DNA of 10,699 bases from an archaeon (GCA_030616665.1 JAUWWX010000016.1:1-10699), one strand, 5' to 3'; numbered from the stretch's first letter, positions 1-5,673 are shown. Notes: generated by a model from the letters alone, not told the origin. Translations and numbers: made by a program.

Positions 1-76
1 CTGCAATGACCTGCAGCATTGCGTCGTCGCCAATGTTGTCCTTTCCATAGTAGCCGTACACCAATGCCGTTCTCAT
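1..76 (-). CDS. Polysaccharide pyruvyl transferase family protein (N-terminal 25 codons only)
   Basis: The reverse strand from the ATG at 76-74 reads MRTALVYGYYGKDNIGDDAM and continues LQVIA before leaving the window. The pattern of a short beta strand, then GYYG, N-I-GD(D/E)A and L matches the N-terminus of the polysaccharide pyruvyl transferase family (CsaB/WcaK type). Known members move a pyruvyl group from phosphoenolpyruvate onto a sugar of a surface polymer. The gene is divergent from a glycosyltransferase 85 bp away, so the two may serve the same cell-surface glycan; that link is inference. More than 90% of the protein is outside the window, so substrate and completeness cannot be judged. 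Confidence 0.72.
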   Translation of the reverse strand, partial: MRTALVYGYYGKDNIGDDAMLQVIA

Positions 77-128
77 ACTAAACCATAACAACTTTGCCAA
101 ATAAATAGCTTTTTGTTTTTGGAAAGGG

Positions 129-137
129 TTTTTATAT
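129..137 (+). promoter_or_regulatory. TATA box of the glycosyltransferase gene
   Basis: The AT-rich stretch tttttatat is centred about 28 nt before the ATG at 162. This places the expected archaeal transcription start at or next to the start codon, so the mRNA is probably leaderless. No Shine-Dalgarno-like sequence lies just before the ATG. Confidence 0.55.
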
Positions 138-161
138 GAGTTTGGGTTAGTTCTTTAAAGC

Positions 162-929
162 ATGAACAAAACAGGCAAGCCAAAGGTAAGCGTGATAATG
201 TCAGTCTACAATAGCGAAAGGTTTGTAGCAGAAGCCATTGAATCGGTTTTGCGCCAGACAATGCGAAACTTTGAGCTTATTGTTGTAAACGATGCCTCAA
301 AGGACAGGACAGGCAAAATAGTCAAGGGTTTCAAGGACCCGCGGATGAGGTACTTTGAACACAAGTACAACAAGGGCAAATCGCATGCAGTAAACTTCGC
401 TTTCAGGAAGGCCAAGGGAAAGTATGCCTGCATTTTTGATGCAGATGACGTGATGGTCAACTACAAGCTGGAGGTCAGCAGCAAGATTCTTGACAGGTAT
501 CCTGAATACGGGCTGCTTTACGGCAACGCTTGGGTGATGGACGAGGAATCCGAAATCATTGGGCCTCTGTTCTTTCCCTCAAGGGCAAAGAGAAGCATTG
601 ATGACCAGTTCCCAAACCTCAGGTTTTCAATGCCAAGGCTTAGGAAAGCCCCCTTTTTTTCGCAGGGCTCAACAATGTTCAGGATGGACGCAATCAGGAA
701 GGTAGGGGGCCTTGACGAAAAATTAAAAGTGGCAGAGGACTGGGACCTGTGGCTGAGGATAGCGGAACGATACAAGGTCTACTACCTGCCTGTTCCAATG
801 TATATCTACAGGGTGAACCCCAAGGGTTTGTTCAGCCAGGCCGTGAAAGAGAAAAGGCACGAGGAAGCCAAACAATACGTGCTTAGGAAAATGCTGGAAA
901 GGCAGAAAAGGGCGAAAAAGAGGGCTTGA
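162..929 (+). CDS. Family 2 glycosyltransferase
   Basis: A 255-aa GT-A fold enzyme expected to transfer a sugar from a nucleotide donor onto a surface glycan or glycolipid, probably at the inner face of the membrane. Residues 8-18 (VSVIMSVYNSE) are the nucleotide-binding first strand, followed by VVNDAS (41-46) with its conserved Asp. D93-A-D95-D96 is the DXD metal and sugar-nucleotide site, and E192-D193-WDLWLRIA is the acceptor-side ED motif with the catalytic-base Asp. The last 30 residues are a Lys/Arg-rich helix. No transmembrane segment is visible. The ATG at 162 is chosen because the conserved strand begins eight codons later and a TATA box lies 28 nt upstream. The neighbouring pyruvyl transferase gene supports a role in surface polysaccharide synthesis. 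Donor and acceptor cannot be predicted. The frame stays open after the TGA (see 930-1010). Confidence 0.9.
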   Translation: MNKTGKPKVSVIMSVYNSERFVAEAIESVLRQTMRNFELIVVNDASKDRTGKIVKGFKDPRMRYFEHKYNKGKSHAVNFAFRKAKGKYACIFDADDVMVNYKLEVSSKILDRYPEYGLLYGNAWVMDEESEIIGPLFFPSRAKRSIDDQFPNLRFSMPRLRKAPFFSQGSTMFRMDAIRKVGGLDEKLKVAEDWDLWLRIAERYKVYYLPVPMYIYRVNPKGLFSQAVKEKRHEEAKQYVLRKMLERQKRAKKRA

Positions 930-1010
930 GGGAAAGCCCTAGCAAAGCTTGGCAAAGGCGACACATTCGACGGCATAATAAACAAGCTGCTGAAAGGAAG
1001 GAAGAAATGA
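930..1010 (+). pseudogene. Antitoxin-like C-terminal fragment in frame with the glycosyltransferase
   Basis: Directly after the glycosyltransferase TGA the same frame continues for 26 sense codons to a TGA at 1008-1010. It ends in LGKGDTFDGIINKLLKGRKK. The pattern G-[KE]-[GD]-[DE]-[TS]-[FY]-[DE]-x-[IV]-I-x-[RK]-L-L is the usual C-terminal half of short VapB-like archaeal antitoxins, where it forms the last helix before a basic tail. There is no start codon of its own, so I read it as a remnant. Alternatives are a C-terminal extension reached by stop-codon readthrough, or chance. Its stop overlaps the lipoprotein ATG in an ATGA arrangement, which is typical of translationally coupled genes and suggests that this frame was once translated. 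Confidence 0.4.
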
Positions 1011-2026
1011 TGAGCAGAATGGAAAAGTCTATTTTGATAATTGGATTGCTGGTTGCAGTGCTTGTACTAAGTGGTTGCACACAGCAAATGGACATGCCTT
1101 CTCCAACAACTAAAATCTGTGAAGACGGAACAATTGTAGAAATAAGTGAACAGTGTCAAGAACTAATTCCTGAAACAAAAATCCATAATCAGAGTATTTC
1201 TGGAGAAATAACGCAAGACCAAACATGGTCTGGAAACATTCATGTTACCGGCGACATAGATGTAAGAGGCGGGGTAACCTTAACCATACTGCCTGGAACA
1301 ATCATTAAAATAACTGCTTTCAGCGATGACCAGCATAAAGGAATAGACAAGCCTCATGACCCTCCTTTCCCAAAAGATCCAGACAGACTAGAAACTCAAA
1401 GTACCCAGATTAGAATAAACGGCATATTAAATGCAGTTGGGACACCGGAGAAAATGATTGTATTTACTTCCGATAGTGAAAACCCAACAACATATGACTG
1501 GGACGGATTAGGTATTAACCACGGAAGACTTGAATATGCAATTGTTGAATATTCAAGATATAATAATATTCAAGAATCTTCCGATGTTGTTATAGCAAAC
1601 AGTATTTTTAGAAATATGTTGGAATGCTGTATTGGTATCGGCCATAGTAAACCAGTCAGTCCACAGATATTAGATAATGACATATATAATTGCGGCCATG
1701 AAGGGATTGATTACGCAGGCGGTTCTGCCCTAATCAAAGGCAATTACTTCCACCAGGAAAATCGGGAAATACAACCAGATCCGCCAAGAGGCGGGCTCGG
1801 AATTGTTGTATACAAAAACGCATATCCAACCATTGAAGATAACAATTTTGAGAAAAATTCAATTGGCATATTATTTAGTAACAATTCATTGAATGAAGAG
1901 GAAGAAGGAAAAAAGGTCATACTCAGAAACAATACAATGGAAAAAAACGGTGAAAACATTGCTATAGAGCCCGGCTATCCGGCTGAAGAAATTGTTATTG
2001 AAAACCAAGAGGCAATCATTAATTAG
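1007..2026 (+). CDS. Secreted lipoprotein with right-handed beta-helix repeats
   Basis: A 339-aa protein counted from the ATG at 1007. An ATG at 926 would add 27 basic residues before the signal peptide and is disfavoured. The purine-rich aaggaagg just before 1007 is a good ribosome-binding site; 1010 is nearly as likely. Residues 9-23 are a hydrophobic signal peptide ending in the lipobox LSGC (C24), so the protein should be lipid-anchored outside the cell. C38 and C50 bracket an E-DGT segment of the CxDGT...C type seen in many archaeal exported proteins. Residues about 66-102 (SGEI..., T-W-SG, V-TLTILPGT) are the N-terminal cap typical of parallel beta-helix proteins. From about 190 to 325 Asn-rich coils such as ILDNDIYNCG, TIEDNNFEKNSIGI and VILRNNTMEKNG repeat at roughly 22-25 residues. 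This fold occurs in pectate lyase-like and NosD-like proteins that bind or cleave polysaccharide; no catalytic site is evident. Codons favour ATA, AGA and AAT, and the gene is more AT-rich than its neighbours, which hints at separate origin. Confidence 0.82.
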   Translation: MMSRMEKSILIIGLLVAVLVLSGCTQQMDMPSPTTKICEDGTIVEISEQCQELIPETKIHNQSISGEITQDQTWSGNIHVTGDIDVRGGVTLTILPGTIIKITAFSDDQHKGIDKPHDPPFPKDPDRLETQSTQIRINGILNAVGTPEKMIVFTSDSENPTTYDWDGLGINHGRLEYAIVEYSRYNNIQESSDVVIANSIFRNMLECCIGIGHSKPVSPQILDNDIYNCGHEGIDYAGGSALIKGNYFHQENREIQPDPPRGGLGIVVYKNAYPTIEDNNFEKNSIGILFSNNSLNEEEEGKKVILRNNTMEKNGENIAIEPGYPAEEIVIENQEAIIN

Positions 2027-2125
2027 TTCTTATTTAATAGTTGTTAGTTTTTATCTGTTAAAAACCAGCAAAATCAGGGCATCTCTCAAAGGTTTAAAAA
2101 CCAGACAAATCAACTTGACAAGTCA
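2027..2125. other. Convergent intergenic region with imperfect direct repeat
   Basis: This 99-bp gap separates the lipoprotein stop from the stop of the leftward 215-aa gene. It holds two 19-bp copies, at 2058-2076 and 2094-2112, that begin ttaaaaaccag and differ at two bases. The second is embedded in the inverted repeat GGTTT-AA-AAACC (2091-2102). Read leftward, both give T-rich runs, so they may act as termination signals for the minus-strand gene. No gene is seen here. Confidence 0.4.
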
Positions 2126-2773
2126 CTAGAGCCTTACTTTGACGCCGTACTTTTTAGCAAACCGGTCAACCAGCATCTCAAACTCTTCAATAAGTTTAAG
2201 GTTGGCTTTTCTGATTTCCATTGCTTGTCTTTTTCCGAATTTTTTGCCTGCATTAACAGGAACGCTGACATATATCATGGAACCAGCCCACACAACTTTA
2301 CCAAAAGGAACTCTTTTATCAAATTCCTCTAAAGATTTCCTGAACTCCATCGCTTGAGGAGACAAATCAAGCACCAATTCAAAGTCCGCTCCACTAGCGT
2401 AAATCCTTTGGTTCGGCTCTATTTTTTCCAATGCAACCATCTTTCCTATGATGGGTGAGTCCATAAAATGCCCGGCACAGGAATCGCTTATGCAGCCAAA
2501 AGGCAGCCTTGCAAACTTTTTTGCAATGCTTCTTGTTTCAAGGTCAAGAAGAAGAGGACCGACCTTTTTGTCCCTCAGCAAAGACCTAAGCTCATTCAGC
2601 TTTGTTAGCCTGTGTTTTGCCACGCCCTTATTGTACTTAGCTATTTCTGCTGGAGACATTTTTGCAAGCATTTTTGTCAGACTGCTTGGGCTGTAATCTG
2701 GCGGTCTCCATCTTTTATTGACCCTTTTTGATGCTTTTGACCGTTTTCTTGTCTTCAAATGCTTTGCTGACAT
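2126..2773 (-). CDS. Uncharacterised 215-aa basic protein with a Cys-x4-Cys-x2-His motif
   Basis: I do not recognise the family. Residues 1-23 are very rich in Lys and Arg and probably disordered or nucleic-acid-binding. Residues 30-90 look alpha-helical. C94-ISDS-C99-AG-H102 follows, a compact potential metal or redox site. Residues 109-172 look like alternating strands, including RIYASGADFELVLDLS and VVWAGSMIYVSVPV. Residues 180-212 form a charged helix. There is no signal peptide or membrane segment, so it is probably cytoplasmic. The C-x4-C-x2-H segment faintly recalls the SCSGH-type motif of wybutosine-synthesis Tyw3 proteins, but the surroundings do not match well enough to claim homology. 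The ATG at 2773 lies 29 nt from a TATA-like sequence and has no Shine-Dalgarno sequence. It is the last of three co-oriented minus-strand genes, each separated by 174 bp, so they are probably transcribed from their own promoters. Confidence 0.72.
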   Translation of the reverse strand: MSAKHLKTRKRSKASKRVNKRWRPPDYSPSSLTKMLAKMSPAEIAKYNKGVAKHRLTKLNELRSLLRDKKVGPLLLDLETRSIAKKFARLPFGCISDSCAGHFMDSPIIGKMVALEKIEPNQRIYASGADFELVLDLSPQAMEFRKSLEEFDKRVPFGKVVWAGSMIYVSVPVNAGKKFGKRQAMEIRKANLKLIEEFEMLVDRFAKKYGVKVRL

Positions 2774-2797
2774 TCTTTACAATTAGTGTTTTCCTTG

Positions 2798-2806
2798 CTT
2801 TAAAAG
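2798..2806 (-). promoter_or_regulatory. TATA box of the 215-aa gene
   Basis: On the minus strand this reads cttttaaag, centred about 29 nt before the ATG at 2773. That fits a leaderless transcript, consistent with the absence of a ribosome-binding site before this ATG. Confidence 0.45.
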
Positions 2807-2864
2807 AATTTCCTAAAAGTTGGGGCAGGATAAAAGCACCAAAACCGCAAAATTAGCACTTTTT

Positions 2865-2921
2865 CAGGGTTTAAAAACTTATAACAAGTATAGCTTTTTA
2901 AACATTGAAAAGCATGGGTTT
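2865..2921 (-). repeat. Decayed copy of the 65-bp promoter-associated repeat
   Basis: Plus-strand 2865-2921 aligns with 3241-3306, the inner part of the 65-bp element plus its flank. Both begin CAGG, continue with TTAAAAACT, and end in a 27-bp block (2895-2921 and 3280-3306) that differs at only two positions. About nine bases are missing in the middle. Like the intact copies it lies upstream of a minus-strand gene, but about 44 bp further from the start codon. Confidence 0.55.
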
Positions 2922-2947
2922 CGGATTAAGTCATGGTTTTTAATTGT

Positions 2948-3193
2948 TCACTGCTTTTTTCTTCGGTCTGTACCGCTTCTTCGCTCATAAAATTCTCCAG
3001 GCAAGCCACCTTCTGTGGGTTTTGGTTTTTTAAATTTCTTAAAAGCCTTTTGTCGCAATATGCTTGGCAAGGTAAACCACTCCACGCGTTCTTTTGCATG
3101 AGGAGGAGTACTGTACTTTCTTTCTTGTCCTGACCTTCTTTCTCTTCCACTTCTTCTTTCTGGACCGGCATATTTAGGTTTTGGTCTTGGCAT
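2948..3193 (-). CDS. Uncharacterised 81-aa Arg-rich protein with RRSG repeats
   Basis: I cannot assign a function. The protein begins MPRPKPKYAGPERRSGRERR and carries three short repeats of the form ERRSGx(E/D)R(R/K): two in tandem at residues 12-26 and one near the C-terminus (70-78). The middle, EWFTLPSILRQKAFKKF, is the only part with hydrophobic residues. Short ERRSGxDRR repeats occur in many bacterial and archaeal proteins as flexible basic segments; RNA or DNA contact is possible but unproved. A second open frame of equal length overlaps it on the same strand. I prefer this one because its ATG has a GGTGA ribosome-binding site six bases upstream and an upstream region that matches that of the next gene, including the similar N-terminal codons (MPRPKPK and MPKPRAK). 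Confidence 0.65.
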   Translation of the reverse strand: MPRPKPKYAGPERRSGRERRSGQERKYSTPPHAKERVEWFTLPSILRQKAFKKFKKPKPTEGGLPGEFYERRSGTDRRKKQ

Positions 3194-3199
3194 TAAATC

Positions 3200-3204
3200 T
3201 CACC
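3200..3204 (-). promoter_or_regulatory. Ribosome-binding site GGTGA of the 81-aa gene
   Basis: On the minus strand GGTGA sits six bases before the ATG at 3193 and complements the archaeal 16S rRNA tail. It selects this start over the overlapping alternative frame, and is repeated with identical spacing before the 146-aa gene. Confidence 0.7.
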
Positions 3205-3226
3205 AATAAAAATTACTCATCCAAAC

Positions 3227-3291
3227 AATTTAAACCTTTGCAGGTGATTAAAAACTATGCTTTTCGACCTATACAAATGTTTTTAAACATT
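3227..3291 (-). repeat. 65-bp promoter repeat, copy 1
   Basis: This copy is identical over 65 bp to 3842-3906. Its gene-proximal end is 34 nt before the start codon of the 81-aa gene. On the minus strand it ends in ggtttaaatt, a plausible TATA box giving a short leader that contains the GGTGA site. The distal end is the near-palindrome AATGTTT-TT-AAACATT (3276-3291), a possible operator. In this copy a wider inverted pair ATGCTTTT (3257-3264) and AAAAGCAT (3293-3300) brackets it. Confidence 0.85.
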
Positions 3292-3367
3292 CAAAAGCAT
3301 GAGTTTTTTGAAAAGCGACGGTTTTTAATGAAATAAAGGAGCAGACAATTTATCTGATTAGGTGAAC

Positions 3368-3808
3368 CTATTCTACCATTCCCAGCTTTTTCGCTTCGGC
3401 CAACACTGTTTTGTGGTCTAAGCCGATGTGAATCAATTCTTTTGTGGTCAAGCCAACTATTAGCAGGCTGCGTATGCCCTTGACTTTAGTTTGACTACGC
3501 ATCATGTCACGAACGTGGTATCTAAGGTGGTTCTTGTTTTCAACTCCATAGATAAGCCTCTTGTCAGACGCCAACATTTTAGAGTTTGCCAGTTCAATAA
3601 GACCGAATGCGTTTTTTAGGTGCCATGGCTTAAAACCAGTATCTATCAACTGTTTAGGTTTGAAGCCTCTACTTGCCAGTTCTTTGGCCTGTAGATACTC
3701 ACTTGCATGAATACGTGCTACTTCGCTAACTAGCTTTTCTGTTAATCTCCTTGGCCTTCTTCTACCTTGGGTTTTTTGAGGGATTTTTTTCGCTCTTGGT
3801 TTTGGCAT
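3368..3808 (-). CDS. Uncharacterised 146-aa basic protein with short helical repeats
   Basis: I do not recognise the family. The first 22 residues (MPKPRAKKIPQKTQGRRRPR onward) form a basic, probably disordered tail like that of the 81-aa neighbour. The rest looks all-helical and contains short units around Gly-Phe/Leu: SRGFKPKQLIDTGFKPWHLK (residues 46-65) and VGLTTKELIHIGLDHKTVL (118-136). The pattern G(F/L)xxxxLxxxG(F/L) at 10-11 residue spacing resembles repetitive helix-turn units found in several bacterial and archaeal proteins of unknown role. There are no Cys residues, signal peptide or membrane segment. The ATG at 3808 has GGTGA six bases upstream and the second intact 65-bp repeat 34 nt upstream. 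It is divergent from the thermosome gene. Confidence 0.7.
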   Translation of the reverse strand: MPKPRAKKIPQKTQGRRRPRRLTEKLVSEVARIHASEYLQAKELASRGFKPKQLIDTGFKPWHLKNAFGLIELANSKMLASDKRLIYGVENKNHLRYHVRDMMRSQTKVKGIRSLLIVGLTTKELIHIGLDHKTVLAEAKKLGMVE

Positions 3809-3814
3809 TCAATT

Positions 3815-3819
3815 TCACC
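3815..3819 (-). promoter_or_regulatory. Ribosome-binding site GGTGA of the 146-aa gene
   Basis: GGTGA on the minus strand lies six bases before the ATG at 3808. The adjoining TTTTATT is also shared with the 81-aa gene, so the leader as well as the promoter is duplicated. Confidence 0.7.
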
Positions 3820-3841
3820 AATAAAACCTATGCTTTTATCA

Positions 3842-3906
3842 AATTTAAACCTTTGCAGGTGATTAAAAACTATGCTTTTCGACCTATACAAATGTTTTTA
3901 AACATT
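3842..3906 (-). repeat. 65-bp promoter repeat, copy 2
   Basis: A perfect match to 3227-3291, in the same orientation and at the same 34-nt distance from its downstream start codon (3808). The near-palindrome AATGTTT-TT-AAACATT is at 3891-3906. The identity stops exactly at both ends of the 65 bp. The right-hand arm AAAAGCAT present beyond copy 1 is absent here, although an ATGCTTTT occurs at about 3830 on the other side. Confidence 0.85.
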
Positions 3907-3944
3907 GTTATCCATCAATTTTTTTAACTAGATTTTCTTGTTTT

Positions 3945-3964
3945 GGCCTGAAAAGGCCTTTTTT
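3945..3964 (+). promoter_or_regulatory. Hairpin GGCCT-GAAA-AGGCC before the thermosome promoter
   Basis: A five-bp perfect inverted repeat with a GAAA loop, followed by six T. It resembles an intrinsic terminator in the plus direction, yet no plus-strand gene ends here. It lies about 20 bp before the thermosome TATA-like box, so it may be an operator, or a guard that stops antisense transcripts coming through the minus-strand cluster. The role is inferred. Confidence 0.45.
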
Positions 3965-3970
3965 GGGAGA

Positions 3971-3979
3971 ATTTTAACT
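3971..3979 (+). promoter_or_regulatory. TATA-like box of the thermosome gene
   Basis: The sequence attttaact is centred about 28 nt before the ATG at 4003, the same geometry as at 162 and 5716, and supports a leaderless mRNA starting at this ATG. Confidence 0.45.
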
Positions 3980-4002
3980 AAAAAGGGAGTGTGGTATTGA
4001 GT

Positions 4003-5640
4003 ATGGCTGAATCACAGCAGCCCGTTGTTTTCCTCTCAGAGGGAACAAAGAGGACGAGGGGCAAGGACGCCCAAAGAATAAACATTCTGATTGCAAAAGC
4101 CGTTGCCAATGCGGTAAAGAGCACTTTGGGCCCGAAGGGAATGGACAAGATGATTGTTGATGAGCTTGGAGATGTTACTATTTCAAATGACGGTGCAACC
4201 ATCCTTGACGAGATAAGCATAGAGCATCCGATTGGAAAGATTATGAGCGAGGTAGCGAAAACGCAGGACGATGAGGTAGGAGATGGAACAACTACCGCCG
4301 TTGTTATTGCAGGAGGCCTGCTCAAAGAAGCTGAAGGCCTTCTTGACAACGACATTCACCCAAGCGTTATAGTGAAAGGCTACAGGATGGCCTCAAAAAA
4401 GGCAATTGAGTATGCCAAAAAGGCAGCAGAGGAAGTCAAGTTTTCAGACAAAAAGGCATTGAAAAACATTGCCATGACCGCAATGACAGGAAAAGCAGCA
4501 GAATCAACTGACCAGCTGTCAGACATTGTCGTTGAAGCCCTAACCCAGATTGCCGACGAAGACAACGGCAAAATAGACATAGACGTTGACAACGTGAAGG
4601 TTGAGAAAAAGCAGGGCGCCTCACTTGGAGAAAGCGAGCTAATACAAGGCATTGTCATAGACAAGGAGGTTGTGCATGGCGGCATGCCAAAAAAGGTTGA
4701 GAATGCAAAAATCTCGTTGGTGGATGCTGCTTTGGAGATAAAGAGCACTGAAACAGACGCAAAGATTGAGATAACAAGCCCTGAGCAGATGCAGGCATTC
4801 CTCGACCAAGAGGAAGCAATGCTCAAAAAAATGGTTGACTCAATCAAAAAGGCCGGAGCCAACGTGGTTGTATGCCAAAAAGGAATTGATGATTTGGCAC
4901 AGCACTTTTTGGCAAAGGAAGGAATCCTTGCTGTCAGGCGTGTTAAAAAATCAGACATGGATGCCCTGGTAAGGGCAACTGGAGGCAAAGTTGCGACAAG
5001 GCTCGAAAGCCTGAGCGAAAAGGATTTGGGGAACGCAAAGACAGTGCAGGAGAAAAAGATTGCAGGTGACGCCATGGTCTTCATTGAGGGCTGCAAAAAC
5101 CCAAAAAGCGTCTCGTTAATCATAAGGGGCGGCTCAGAACACGTTGTAGACGAAGCAGAGAGAGCCATGCACGACGCCGTGATGGCTACCGCAACCGCAA
5201 TAAAGGACGGCAAGGTTGTCAGCGGAGGCGGAAGCATTGAGATAGAGATTGCCACTCATCTGAGGGACTACGCGAAAAGCATTGGAGGAAGGGAGCAGCT
5301 TGCAATAGAAGGCTTTGCCGCCACTTTGGAGGAAATTCCAAGAACCTTGGCGGAAACAGCAGGAATGAATCCCCTGGATACCATTGTCGAGTTGAGAAGC
5401 AAGCACAATGAAAAAAGCGGAAAAGACATTGGTGTTGACGTCATGAAGGCAAAGCTGTCGGACATGAGGGCCTTGAATGTAATAGAGCCCCTTTCAGTGA
5501 AGACGCAGGCAATAACCTCGGGAGCGGAAGTAGCGGAAATGATTTTGAGGATAGACGACATAATTGCAGGGAGCAGCAAGGGCAAAGCAGAGATGCCCCC
5601 TGGTGGAATGCCTCCAGGAATGGGCGGAATGGGGATGTAA
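4003..5640 (+). CDS. thsA: Thermosome subunit (group II chaperonin)
   Basis: A 545-aa subunit of the archaeal double-ring chaperonin, which folds proteins in an ATP-driven cytoplasmic cage with a built-in lid. The N-terminus (QQPVVFLSEGTKRTRGKDAQ), LGPKGMDKM, the NDGAT motif and the P-loop GDGTTT (residues 93-98, with the ATP-hydrolysis Asp) are all present. The substrate-binding apical domain with helical protrusion spans roughly residues 200-370. The C-terminus is the flexible Gly-Met tail GGMPPGMGGMGM. Length is normal for the family and nothing is missing. The frame opens upstream at a GTG (3991) and a TTG (3997). The ATG at 4003 gives the usual MAE-type N-terminus and lies 28 nt from a TATA-like box, whereas the purine run gggag at 3985-3989 would suit the TTG. 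Whether this is the alpha or beta paralogue cannot be told, so the symbol is approximate. Confidence 0.96.
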   Translation: MAESQQPVVFLSEGTKRTRGKDAQRINILIAKAVANAVKSTLGPKGMDKMIVDELGDVTISNDGATILDEISIEHPIGKIMSEVAKTQDDEVGDGTTTAVVIAGGLLKEAEGLLDNDIHPSVIVKGYRMASKKAIEYAKKAAEEVKFSDKKALKNIAMTAMTGKAAESTDQLSDIVVEALTQIADEDNGKIDIDVDNVKVEKKQGASLGESELIQGIVIDKEVVHGGMPKKVENAKISLVDAALEIKSTETDAKIEITSPEQMQAFLDQEEAMLKKMVDSIKKAGANVVVCQKGIDDLAQHFLAKEGILAVRRVKKSDMDALVRATGGKVATRLESLSEKDLGNAKTVQEKKIAGDAMVFIEGCKNPKSVSLIIRGGSEHVVDEAERAMHDAVMATATAIKDGKVVSGGGSIEIEIATHLRDYAKSIGGREQLAIEGFAATLEEIPRTLAETAGMNPLDTIVELRSKHNEKSGKDIGVDVMKAKLSDMRALNVIEPLSVKTQAITSGAEVAEMILRIDDIIAGSSKGKAEMPPGGMPPGMGGMGM

Positions 5641-5643
5641 TTC

Positions 5644-5673
5644 CCTTTTTCCTTCCTTTTTTTTCTCTTTTTT
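5644..5673 (+). terminator. Pyrimidine-tract terminator of the thermosome gene
   Basis: A nearly continuous C/T stretch with T runs of five to eight begins a few bases after the stop codon. No hairpin precedes it. Such T-rich tracts are the usual archaeal termination signal. Confidence 0.6.

Noticed and set aside
926..1006. Upstream ATG giving the lipoprotein 27 extra residues
   Set aside because: It would put a long basic tail before the signal peptide, and the better ribosome-binding site precedes 1007.
927..1010. Reassigned TGA or pyrrolysine use
   Set aside because: TGA and TAG both end other intact genes here, and no system for recoding is visible.
2926..3171. Alternative 81-aa minus-strand frame overlapping the RRSG protein
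   Set aside because: It lacks the duplicated promoter and GGTGA spacing that the frame starting at 3193 has.
3227..3906. CRISPR array or insertion-sequence ends
   Set aside because: There are only two intact copies 615 bp apart with whole genes between them, no regular spacers, no transposase and no terminal inverted repeats.
4380..5255. 291-aa open frame antisense to the thermosome gene
   Set aside because: Its Ser/Ala/Phe/Met-rich sequence is what the reverse complement of a chaperonin gene produces, and it has no promoter or ribosome-binding site.
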